This document shows positions 1-5,826 of a stretch of DNA of 6,093 bases, piece after piece. Made by a program: the position numbers and the translations under genes. The stretch covers positions 1 to 6,093 of the forward strand of contig WLHA01000085.1 of assembly GCA_009702955.1 (NCBI GenBank), read 5' to 3'. The notes under the pieces were generated by a model. It did no database searches and was not told where the DNA came from. It saw only the letters and a list, made by a program, of their open reading frames with translations. The DNA is from Actinomycetota bacterium (GTDB lineage Bacteria > Actinomycetota > Acidimicrobiia > IMCC26256). The stretch's first letter is position 1; each line of letters starts with the position of its first letter.

Positions 1-90
1 ACGCCACTTGGGCCAAGGGACTCTGATATTCCGGAGCGCTCAATGTTTGGTGAGGATCGCAGATCCGGCATCTTCAGGCGACGCCGCTAA
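1..90 (+). CDS. Possible C-terminal tail of an unidentified gene (partial)
   Basis: The first reading frame of the plus strand is open from the window edge to a TAA at 88-90 and would encode 29 residues. They end in a basic run (RSGIFRRRR) after an acidic and polar stretch (PRDSDIPERSMFGEDRR). This resembles a disordered charged C-terminus, and its stop would leave 89 bp before the convergent end of ileS, which is a sensible spacing. No family can be recognised from so few residues. The second plus frame is open through here to position 328, but it then runs antisense to ileS. A minus-strand frame from an ATG at 71 is also open to the edge but has no clear ribosome binding site. Treat this as a candidate only. 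Confidence 0.3.
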   Translation, partial: TPLGPRDSDIPERSMFGEDRRSGIFRRRR

Positions 91-113
91 ATCTAAGGTC
101 TCCTGCCCCTCCA

Positions 114-133
114 CTCGAGGTGATTTACTCGAG
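114..133. terminator. Weak hairpin between convergent gene ends
   Basis: Two copies of the palindrome CTCGAG (114-119 and 128-133) flank the 8-nt spacer GTGATTTA and can form a 6-bp stem. It lies downstream of the ileS stop (180) and downstream of the candidate stop at 90, where a bidirectional terminator would be expected. It is short and has no T-tract on either strand, so termination is inferred from position more than from sequence. Confidence 0.25.
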
Positions 134-151
134 GCGCCACGGGAGCCAGCC

Positions 152-187
152 AGCTTTATGGTCAGCTTCATGGCCAACTTTATGGCT
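152..187. repeat. Three tandem 12-bp repeats at the ileS stop
   Basis: Three consecutive 12-mers on the plus strand read AGCTTTATGGTC (152-163), AGCTTCATGGCC (164-175) and AACTTTATGGCT (176-187). They differ from one another at only a few positions. The copy nearest ileS contains its last sense codons and its TAA stop (180-182 on the minus strand). Because the period is a multiple of three, the ileS frame meets further stops in the other copies: TGA at 168-170, TGA at 162-164 and TAA at 156-158. Confidence 0.7.
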
Positions 188-3100
188 CTACGACCTCGAC
201 TCGGGCAGATACCTCTCCGCCTTCAAGAGAGAGCAGATGCCAGCCCTCTGATCCAGGTTCAATTCCCTCTTCGATGCTCACTCGAGTTGCGAGCACCTCT
301 CCGGCGATCGTCTCTTGGTGTGTGCTGATTGCTTCGGCGGCTAGGCCTACCGCTGAGAGACTTAGGTGAATTCGATCTGCAATCTCGAGCCCCACCTCTT
401 TGCGTAGATCATTGAGCGCACGCACCAGGTCTCGACTTATTCCTTCGCTACGAAGTTCATCATTGAGCGTCGTATCGAGCGCGACCGCGATGCCGCCCTC
501 CTGCGCAAGAGCGAATTTCTCGTGTGAGGCGGCCCGTACCTCAACGTCATCAGCATTGAGATGGATCTCTGTACCCTCGATACTCACGACATAAACTCCG
601 CTCTCCTCTAGAGCGGAGCGCACGACCTGTGCATCGGCGGTAGCTAAATATGCCTTGAGTGCGGGCATGAGGCCACCAGCCTTTGGTCCGAGTGTTCGGA
701 AGTTTGGATGTACCGAATAATCGAGCAGCCCATCCAGAGTTGCGACAGTCTCAAGATCTTTGATGTTTAGGGCATCTGCAATCTCACCAACTATCGGGTC
801 TGAGGGGCGCCTCGCGTCGGGGAGGAGCACAATCGCTCTTGCGAGCGGTTGGCGCACCTTGAGGCGGGCATCGTTACGCGCCGCCAATCCGAGGCTCACT
901 ACAGAGCGCGCTATCTCCATCTCGGCCTCAAGCTCGGGATCTAGCGCTGCGTTATCAACCTGGGGCCAGTCGTTCAGGTGCACGGATCGTGTTGTTGATC
1001 TAAGTCTCTGGTGAATTGAGTCTGAGATAAAGGGTGTAAATGGAGCAAGGAGCAATGCGACCGTATCGAGGCATTCGTAGAGAGTGGCATGAGCCGATTG
1101 GTCAGACTCTTTCCAGAAACGAGGTCGAGATCGACGTACGTACCAGTTAGATAGGTCATCGACGAAGCGGTCGAGCGCCTGAGCCCCGCGTAGGGCATCG
1201 AAGCCTTCGAGAGCGTCGGTTACATCCTTGATTGTGTGATGAAGACGCGAACGTACCCACCTGTCGAGTACGTGAGCCGAGGCCTTCTGCTCGGGGCTGG
1301 GGCTCCAACCATCAAGATTGGCGTAGGTAACGAAGAACGAGAGCGTGTTCCAGAGGGTGAGAATAAATCGATTTGTCGTCTCGTCGATGCCTTCGACGAA
1401 GACACGCTTCTGGGTCCACGGGCTACCTGCGCTGAACATATTCCAGCGAAGCGCATCTGCTCCTCGAGTATCGAGGACCGACCACGGATCGATCACATTG
1501 CCCTTCGACTTCGACATCTTCTGTCCGTCTTTATCCACGACAAGGGCGAGGCATACGACGTTCTTATAAGGCGCACGCCCAAAGGCCATCGTGTTGATCG
1601 CTAAGAGCGTGTAGAACCAGCCGCGAGTTTGGTCGATGCCCTCGCAGATGAAGTCCGCTGGGAAACGTGTCTCGAATGCATCTTGGTTCTCGAATGGGTA
1701 ATGCAGTTGAGCGAAGGGCATGGATCCGGAGTCAAACCACGCATCGAGCACTGACTCAACGCGCCTTGCAGTTCCTCCGCAAGAGTCGCAGAGAATCTCA
1801 ACTCCGTCGACAGCAGGTCGGTGTGGGTCGAGAGCGAGCAGATCTACGCCAGCGCTCTCGGTGAGCTCTGCTAGAGAACCGATGCACGTATCTTTCCCGC
1901 AGTCGGTGCATCTCCAGACTGGAATTGGAGTCCCCCAGAAGCGATCGCGCGAGAGCGCCCAGTCGACGTTGTTCTCCAACCAGTCACCGAAGCGGCCTTC
2001 GCGAATGTGCTCTGGATGCCAAGCGATTTGAGCGTTCTCGCGCAGCATGTCTTCTCTGTAAGCACTCGTGCGGGCGAACCAGGTTGGCTTTGCCCAGTAG
2101 ATAAGTGGAGTGCTGCAACGCCAGCAATGTGGGTAGGAGTGCTCGTGAGCGACGCTGCTCTCTAGGCGCCCTGAGACCCGAAGTCTCTCAATGATCGCTG
2201 GGTCGGCATCTTTTACACCTACACCGGCATGCGCTGGTACCGCTGAGGTAAACGCCGCGTCTGGGCCAACAGGGTTGATGACTGGCAAACCAGCGGCTAG
2301 CCCAACCTCGCGGTCGATCTCACCAAAGGCAGGGGCGAGGTGCACTAGGCCAGAGCCATCCTCAACCGTCACAAAATCTGCAACGACCACGCGCCACGCT
2401 GCGGCAATCTGGGACTCATCATCAAGGGGAACATCGTCGAACGGGCGCTCGTAGTGTCTTCCGTCCAACTCTTCGACCGAGATTGGACCGAGTATCTCTG
2501 CGTCCTCTCCGAGTACATCCACAACTCGATTCGCAGCGATTACTAAGTCTCGGCGGCCGTCACGACCACGTACGCGCACGTACTCGACACTTGGACCTAT
2601 CGCTACCCCGACATTGGAGAGAAGAGTCCAAGGGGTTGTCGTCCAGATGAGAAGGTCTAAATCACTATCGACTAGAGGGAAACGAACAAACGCTGACTCC
2701 TCAGTTAGGTCTCTGTAAGCGCCGGGCTGGCCTAGTTCATGGCTTGAGAGCGCAGTACCGCACCTACCGCAGTAGGGAACCACCTTGAAGCCCTCGTAGA
2801 TGTCGCCCTTATCCCAGAGGAGCTTGAAGACCCACCAAACGCTCTCAACGAATTTTGGCGACATTGTCCAGTAGGCGCCATCCATGTCGAGCCACATGCC
2901 TATGCGCTCAGTAAGCGCTGCGAAATCACCTACGTAGCGTTGAACTGACTCACGACAACGCGCATTGAACTCCTCAATCCCAAATGCCTCGATCTGCTCT
3001 TTGCCTGAGAAGCCGAGTTCTTTCTCAACCTCAACCTCAACGGGCAAACCGTGGCAGTCCCATCCTCCCTGCCTACGGACAAGCTCTCCGCGCATGGTGT

Positions 3101-3329
3101 GGAATCGAGGGTAGATATCTTTGAAGAGGCGCGCCCACGCGTGGTGAATGCCTGGCTTGCCGTTTGCGGTCGGGGGTCCTTCGTAGAAAACCCACTCAGG
3201 TGCATCGGCACGCAGACGCATGCTCTCGGCGAAAACATCGCGTTCTCGCCAATCATTGAGGACTTGCTCCTCAAGGGCGACGAGGTTGAGCGGGGAGACG
3301 GGGTCAAAAGGCACGCTGGTACGGTACAC
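180..3329 (-). CDS. ileS: Isoleucyl-tRNA synthetase, IleRS2 type, with altered HIGH motif
   Basis: This cytoplasmic class I enzyme charges tRNA-Ile with isoleucine using ATP and edits mischarged valine. The 1049-residue length is usual for IleRS2. Visible landmarks are the N-terminal PPTANGKPGIHHAWAR block (residues 52-67), where the class signature HxGH reads G60-I-H-H63; a CxxC at 187-190; the CP1 editing domain, starting near WTTTPWTLLSN (229-239) and including HLAPAFGEID (330-339); DWALSRDRFWGTPIPVW (456-472), diagnostic for IleRS; further Cys pairs at 402/405, 474/477 and 514/517; WFDSG (531-535); KMSKS (604-608); and an anticodon-binding helical domain from about 685 to 850. The frame is intact. 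The first start is GTG at 3329, with only a weak GGCGGG upstream. A second GTG at 3314 would give MPFDP, closer to homologue N-termini, so the exact start is uncertain. The gene is divergent from the DksA-like cluster. Confidence 0.97.
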   Translation of the reverse strand: MYRTSVPFDPVSPLNLVALEEQVLNDWRERDVFAESMRLRADAPEWVFYEGPPTANGKPGIHHAWARLFKDIYPRFHTMRGELVRRQGGWDCHGLPVEVEVEKELGFSGKEQIEAFGIEEFNARCRESVQRYVGDFAALTERIGMWLDMDGAYWTMSPKFVESVWWVFKLLWDKGDIYEGFKVVPYCGRCGTALSSHELGQPGAYRDLTEESAFVRFPLVDSDLDLLIWTTTPWTLLSNVGVAIGPSVEYVRVRGRDGRRDLVIAANRVVDVLGEDAEILGPISVEELDGRHYERPFDDVPLDDESQIAAAWRVVVADFVTVEDGSGLVHLAPAFGEIDREVGLAAGLPVINPVGPDAAFTSAVPAHAGVGVKDADPAIIERLRVSGRLESSVAHEHSYPHCWRCSTPLIYWAKPTWFARTSAYREDMLRENAQIAWHPEHIREGRFGDWLENNVDWALSRDRFWGTPIPVWRCTDCGKDTCIGSLAELTESAGVDLLALDPHRPAVDGVEILCDSCGGTARRVESVLDAWFDSGSMPFAQLHYPFENQDAFETRFPADFICEGIDQTRGWFYTLLAINTMAFGRAPYKNVVCLALVVDKDGQKMSKSKGNVIDPWSVLDTRGADALRWNMFSAGSPWTQKRVFVEGIDETTNRFILTLWNTLSFFVTYANLDGWSPSPEQKASAHVLDRWVRSRLHHTIKDVTDALEGFDALRGAQALDRFVDDLSNWYVRRSRPRFWKESDQSAHATLYECLDTVALLLAPFTPFISDSIHQRLRSTTRSVHLNDWPQVDNAALDPELEAEMEIARSVVSLGLAARNDARLKVRQPLARAIVLLPDARRPSDPIVGEIADALNIKDLETVATLDGLLDYSVHPNFRTLGPKAGGLMPALKAYLATADAQVVRSALEESGVYVVSIEGTEIHLNADDVEVRAASHEKFALAQEGGIAVALDTTLNDELRSEGISRDLVRALNDLRKEVGLEIADRIHLSLSAVGLAAEAISTHQETIAGEVLATRVSIEEGIEPGSEGWHLLSLEGGEVSARVEVVEP

Positions 3330-3355
3330 GGCGCCCGCCAGGGTTCTTATGCCGA

Positions 3356-3410
3356 GCCCATTCTGGGCCGCAATTAGGTGCTAACTGCCTCAGTATTGAT
3401 AATTGGGCCC
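3356..3410. promoter_or_regulatory. Inverted repeat and nested hairpins in the divergent promoter region
   Basis: In the 130-bp gap between ileS and the DksA-like gene, GGGCCGCAATTA (3365-3376) is complementary to TAATTGGGCCC (3400-3410) over 11 bp with one bulged G (3370). Inside its loop is a small ACTG-CCT-CAGT hairpin (3384-3394). A second perfect hairpin, GCCCA-TTC-TGGGC (3356-3368), shares bases 3365-3368 with the left arm, so the two structures exclude each other. The element could be a protein operator, a cruciform, or RNA structure in the ileS leader if ileS transcription starts far enough upstream. I did not find T-box consensus sequence in it. Confidence 0.45.
3374..3403 (+). promoter_or_regulatory. 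Candidate promoter of the DksA-like/lspA/rluD cluster
   Basis: GATAAT at 3398-3403, preceded by TT, is a good match to a sigma-70-type -10 box. A -35 match at the usual distance is poor (TTAGGT at 3374-3379, spacer 18). Transcription would begin near 3410, giving a leader of about 50 nt. That leader contains the GC-rich hairpin GGGGC (3414-3418) / GCCCC (3429-3433) and the Shine-Dalgarno sequence GGAGAG (3451-3456). The -10 box lies in the right arm of the inverted repeat, so a protein bound there could control the cluster. This is inference from sequence only. Confidence 0.4.
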
Positions 3411-3459
3411 GCGGGGGCTACTCTGCGCGCCCCTCGCCCCTAGTTTCGCAGGAGAGAAG

Positions 3460-4377
3460 ATGCCAAAGGCAGTGAAGAAGACGACCTTGAATAAGCCCGC
3501 CTCTAAGAAGGTAGTTAAGAAGGCAGCCCCCGCCAAGAAGGTCGTTAAGAAGGCAGCGGCCTCTAAGAAGGTAGTTAAGAAGGCAGACCCCGCCAAGAAG
3601 GTCGTGGCGAAGAAGGTCGTGGCGAAGAAGGTAGTTAAGAAGGCAGCCCCCGCCAAGAAGGTCGTGGCGAAGAAGGTCGTGGCGAAGAAGGTCGTCGCAA
3701 AGAAGGTAGTTAAGAAGGCAGCCCCAGCGAAGAAGGTCGTTAAGAAGGCTGCGCCCGCCAAGAAGGTAGTGAAGAAGGCTGCGCCCGCCAAGAAGGCCGC
3801 TCCGGCTAAAAAGGTCGTGGCGAAGAAGCCCTTAGTGAAGAAGGCCGCTCCGGTTAAGAAGACGACCTTGAATAAGCCGGTAGTAAAAGCCGAGCCTAAA
3901 GCCCCACCCGCGCCCAAGCTCCCCCCACCCCCGCCTAGGTGCGAGTACTCGAATGTATTGATCTCGGACGTAAAGATCCAACTAGGCGACAAGGCGAAAC
4001 GCCCTCTTACTCCGAAGCAGTTCGAGTCCCTCAAGGTGAAGCTGATCGAAGAGCGTGCGCTGCTTGTCCATCAGGCAGACGAGCTACAAGCAGAGGCCGA
4101 CGCTCTAATGATGGAGCGCGAACTCGGTGACACGCAGTTTGATGAGGAGTCAGGCGAGGGGGACACGATCGCAATCGAGCGCGAGCGCGACCTTCTGATC
4201 TCGGCCAAAGCACGTGAGACCGTCGAGGAGATTGATCGGGCGCTCGCAAGGATGGATGCAGGAACCTACGGCGTATGCGTACCAAGTGGGGTTCGCATTC
4301 CGTTCGAGCGTCTTGACGCTATGCCGTTCGCAGAGGCCTGCGTATTCTGCCGAAACAGGGTGGAGAGGCATCGCTGA
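3460..4377 (+). CDS. Lys-rich histone-like tail fused to a DksA/TraR-type domain (DdbA-like)
   Basis: The protein has 305 residues in three parts. Residues 1-142 are a Lys/Val/Ala/Pro repeat region built from KKVVKKAAPA and KKVVA units, resembling the tails of histone H1 and actinobacterial HU. Residues 143-160 are a Pro-rich linker. Residues 161-305 are a DksA/TraR-like domain with two long charged helices (about 183-222 and 238-266, a likely coiled coil) and a zinc-finger region at 269-299. The finger has C273, C294 and C297, but the expected fourth Cys is S276 (CVPSG in place of CxxCG). I recall the Streptomyces protein DdbA (SCO2075) having the same fusion and neighbourhood, with nucleoid binding by the tail. 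By analogy this one would bind DNA through the tail and may contact RNA polymerase through the DksA-like part. ATG 3460 is preferred because GGAGAG lies just upstream; an in-frame start at 3403 has no such signal. lspA follows 4 bp downstream. Confidence 0.9.
   Translation: MPKAVKKTTLNKPASKKVVKKAAPAKKVVKKAAASKKVVKKADPAKKVVAKKVVAKKVVKKAAPAKKVVAKKVVAKKVVAKKVVKKAAPAKKVVKKAAPAKKVVKKAAPAKKAAPAKKVVAKKPLVKKAAPVKKTTLNKPVVKAEPKAPPAPKLPPPPPRCEYSNVLISDVKIQLGDKAKRPLTPKQFESLKVKLIEERALLVHQADELQAEADALMMERELGDTQFDEESGEGDTIAIERERDLLISAKARETVEEIDRALARMDAGTYGVCVPSGVRIPFERLDAMPFAEACVFCRNRVERHR
3475..3878 (+). repeat. Lys-rich codon repeat array bounded by 23-bp direct repeats
   Basis: The array consists of 30-bp units coding KKVVKKAAPA or close variants, mixed with 15-bp units coding KKVVA (one doublet near 3595-3625, one triplet near 3655-3700). 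Units are nearly identical at DNA level; lysines are almost all AAG and many units begin AAGAAGGT. The array is bracketed by a perfect 23-bp direct repeat (3475-3497 and 3856-3878), both copies encoding KKTTLNKP. They are 381 bp apart, exactly 127 codons. Recombination or slippage between units would change tail length while keeping the frame. Confidence 0.9.
4362..4368 (+). promoter_or_regulatory. Ribosome binding site used to place the lspA start
   Basis: GGAGAGG lies inside the last codons of the preceding gene, 13 nt before the GTG at 4382. The spacing is longer than ideal, but no ATG or other common start codon lies closer in the lspA frame. It supports translation of lspA coupled to termination of the upstream gene at 4377. 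Confidence 0.5.
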
Positions 4378-4381
4378 TCAA

Positions 4382-4888
4382 GTGACCTCGCCGGTCCGCC
4401 AGAGTGGAACTCGCCTAATAGCGGCCTTCATTGTCGCTGGAGTCGTGATTCTTGATGCGGGGACAAAGATTTGGGCGGTGGCTGCCCTCTCGGATGGCCC
4501 CACTTATTTAGTCCACTACTCAATTGGTTTTGTGCTCGCCCGCAATACTGGAGCAGCATTTAGCCTCGTTAGCTCAGCTACTCCGTTTCTTGCGGTTCTT
4601 GCGATTGGAGCCACTGTGGTGCTAGCGAGAACCGTCGCAAGAGCCTCAGACAAGGTTCTTGTGGTGGGGCTATCGCTCTTTCTCGGCGGTGCGCTCGGAA
4701 ACCTTGTAGACCGCTTGACTCGGGCTCCAGGGTTCCTAAGAGGTGGCGTTATCGACTTTGTGAAAGTAGGGCCATGGCCCCTTTTCAATGTCGCAGATAG
4801 TGCAATAACAATTGGTGCAGTATTGGTTGTGATCGCAGTGATTCGCGACAGACCGATGAAAGCCGTAGAGACGGAGAAGAGCACATGA
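4382..4888 (+). CDS. lspA: Lipoprotein signal peptidase (signal peptidase II)
   Basis: This membrane aspartyl protease cleaves the signal peptide of prolipoproteins before the lipid-modified cysteine. The 168-residue product has four hydrophobic segments (about 12-35, 64-84, 92-109 and 136-154), the usual topology. Family motifs are present: D25-x-x-T-K29 near the end of the first segment, NTGAAFS (55-61), GNLVDR (106-111), VIDF (123-126) and FNVADSAI (135-142). D125 and D139 match the catalytic Asp pair. The APGFLRG insertion between GNLVDR and VIDF is typical of actinobacterial LspA. The frame is open upstream to 4214, but that part overlaps the preceding gene and is not LspA-like. GTG 4382 puts a short hydrophilic leader before the first segment. 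The 3' end overlaps the next gene by 4 bp (ATGA), indicating one operon. Confidence 0.95.
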   Translation: MTSPVRQSGTRLIAAFIVAGVVILDAGTKIWAVAALSDGPTYLVHYSIGFVLARNTGAAFSLVSSATPFLAVLAIGATVVLARTVARASDKVLVVGLSLFLGGALGNLVDRLTRAPGFLRGGVIDFVKVGPWPLFNVADSAITIGAVLVVIAVIRDRPMKAVETEKST

Positions 4889-5826
4889 TCGAGTCATATG
4901 AAGTCCCAGCAACCCTCGCCGGAGAGCGCGTTGATCGAGCAGTCGCGCTTCTGACGGGCTGGACCCGTGTTGATGTTCAAGAGCTCATTAAGCGTAAGAC
5001 TGTTCTTGTTGATGGGAAGAAGGTGATCAAGAGCCGTCGACTCGAGGAGGGTGAGGTTGTCGAGCTTCTTGCCGAGCCCGAGCCCGTTGGTCTCCCGGCT
5101 GCTCAGAACATACCGATTGTTGAGCGCTGGTCTGACGAGGACGTAATTGTCATTGCGAAGTCTGCTGGGCTCGTCGTGCACCCTGGAGCGGGGAATCCTG
5201 ATGGAACTCTCGCGAATGCACTTCTTTTTCACCATCCAGAGTTGGCAGAGGTCGGCGAGCCAACCCGCCCGGGGATTGTGCATCGCCTTGACCGCGATAC
5301 GAGTGGGCTGATGCTGGTTGCAAGAACTCAGCGCGCATACGACGGACTTGTAGAGCAGCTCTCGAACCATGAGGTTGAGCGCCGCTACATCGCACTTGTG
5401 TGGGGCGTGCCGGATGCTCCTCGCGGTGTCATCGACGCCCCGATTGGCAGGTCTGTGCGAATCCCGACACGCATGGCCGTTAGAGAGGGAGGGCGCGCCG
5501 CCCGCACTCACTACGAGGTAATGGAGACTTTCCCCGAGAAGGGCGTAACTCTTCTTGAATGCACGCTAGAGACCGGGCGCACCCATCAGATTCGCGTTCA
5601 TCTTGCTGCGATCGGACACCCAGTAGTGGGCGACGGAGCATATGGGGGGCGTAGATCATCGCTTGTCATGGATCGCCCATTCCTGCATGCAGCGGCTCTC
5701 GCGTTTGTCCATCCGGTCACAGGCGAGCGAATTGAGATACAGGAGCCTTTGACTCCAGACCTAGCTGCAGTGCTTACAGGGCTGAGCCGAGAATTATCAA
5801 GCGAGGAAACGCTCGAAGCCACTTAG
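4885..5826 (+). CDS. rluD: RluA/RluD-family 23S rRNA pseudouridine synthase
   Basis: The enzyme isomerises uridine to pseudouridine in rRNA. RluD itself modifies helix 69 of 23S rRNA (U1911, U1915 and U1917 in E. coli). The 313-residue protein has an N-terminal S4 RNA-binding domain (about 13-75, including GERVDRAVA and a VLVDGKKV segment) and a catalytic domain with GLVVHPGAG (95-103), HRLDRDTSG (133-141, catalytic Asp D136), ERRYIALVWG (165-174) and GRTHQIRVHL (231-240). Length and domain order fit RluD. Assignment within the RluA/C/D family rests on these features and on the lspA neighbourhood, so the exact target uridines are inferred. ATG 4885 overlaps the lspA stop (ATGA) and has GGAG at 4873-4876, so translation is probably coupled to lspA. 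The last 30 bp overlap the convergent apbE-like gene. Confidence 0.93.
   Translation: MIESYEVPATLAGERVDRAVALLTGWTRVDVQELIKRKTVLVDGKKVIKSRRLEEGEVVELLAEPEPVGLPAAQNIPIVERWSDEDVIVIAKSAGLVVHPGAGNPDGTLANALLFHHPELAEVGEPTRPGIVHRLDRDTSGLMLVARTQRAYDGLVEQLSNHEVERRYIALVWGVPDAPRGVIDAPIGRSVRIPTRMAVREGGRAARTHYEVMETFPEKGVTLLECTLETGRTHQIRVHLAAIGHPVVGDGAYGGRRSSLVMDRPFLHAAALAFVHPVTGERIEIQEPLTPDLAAVLTGLSRELSSEETLEAT

Noticed and set aside
1..71. A minus-strand gene starting at ATG 71 and running off the left edge.
   Set aside because: It has no clear ribosome binding site and only 23 residues are visible, without recognisable features. The plus-strand tail ending at 90 is slightly more plausible.
8..328. A 106-residue plus-strand open frame at the left edge.
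   Set aside because: Its second half is antisense to the C-terminus of ileS, and the protein has no recognisable domain or ribosome binding site.
1236..1604. A 122-residue plus-strand open frame, and several other frames of 60-125 residues across 400-3300.
   Set aside because: All lie inside ileS on the other strand or in other frames, while the ileS frame carries the family motifs throughout.
3330..3459. T-box riboswitch in the ileS leader.
   Set aside because: Actinobacterial ileS genes often have one, but I could not find the conserved T-box core (GGGTGGNACCGCG-like) on the minus strand, and the space before the divergent gene is short.
3475..3878. CRISPR-like or satellite repeat array.
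   Set aside because: Units are adjacent without unique spacers, have codon-sized periods and are translated as a Lys-rich tail with a good ribosome binding site upstream.
3390..4034. A 214-residue minus-strand open frame rich in Phe, Leu, Thr, Ala and Gly that looks like a repetitive membrane protein.
   Set aside because: It is the exact antisense of the Lys-rich repeat array: AAG codons read backwards as CTT and GCC as GGC. It has no start region of its own and no family resemblance.
4214..4381. An extended lspA start giving a 224-residue protein.
   Set aside because: The extra 56 residues overlap the DksA-like gene in another frame and are not LspA-like. GTG 4382 gives the usual length.
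4894..5511. A 205-residue minus-strand open frame opposite rluD.
   Set aside because: It is antisense to the well-supported S4 and catalytic domains of the synthase and shows no family features.
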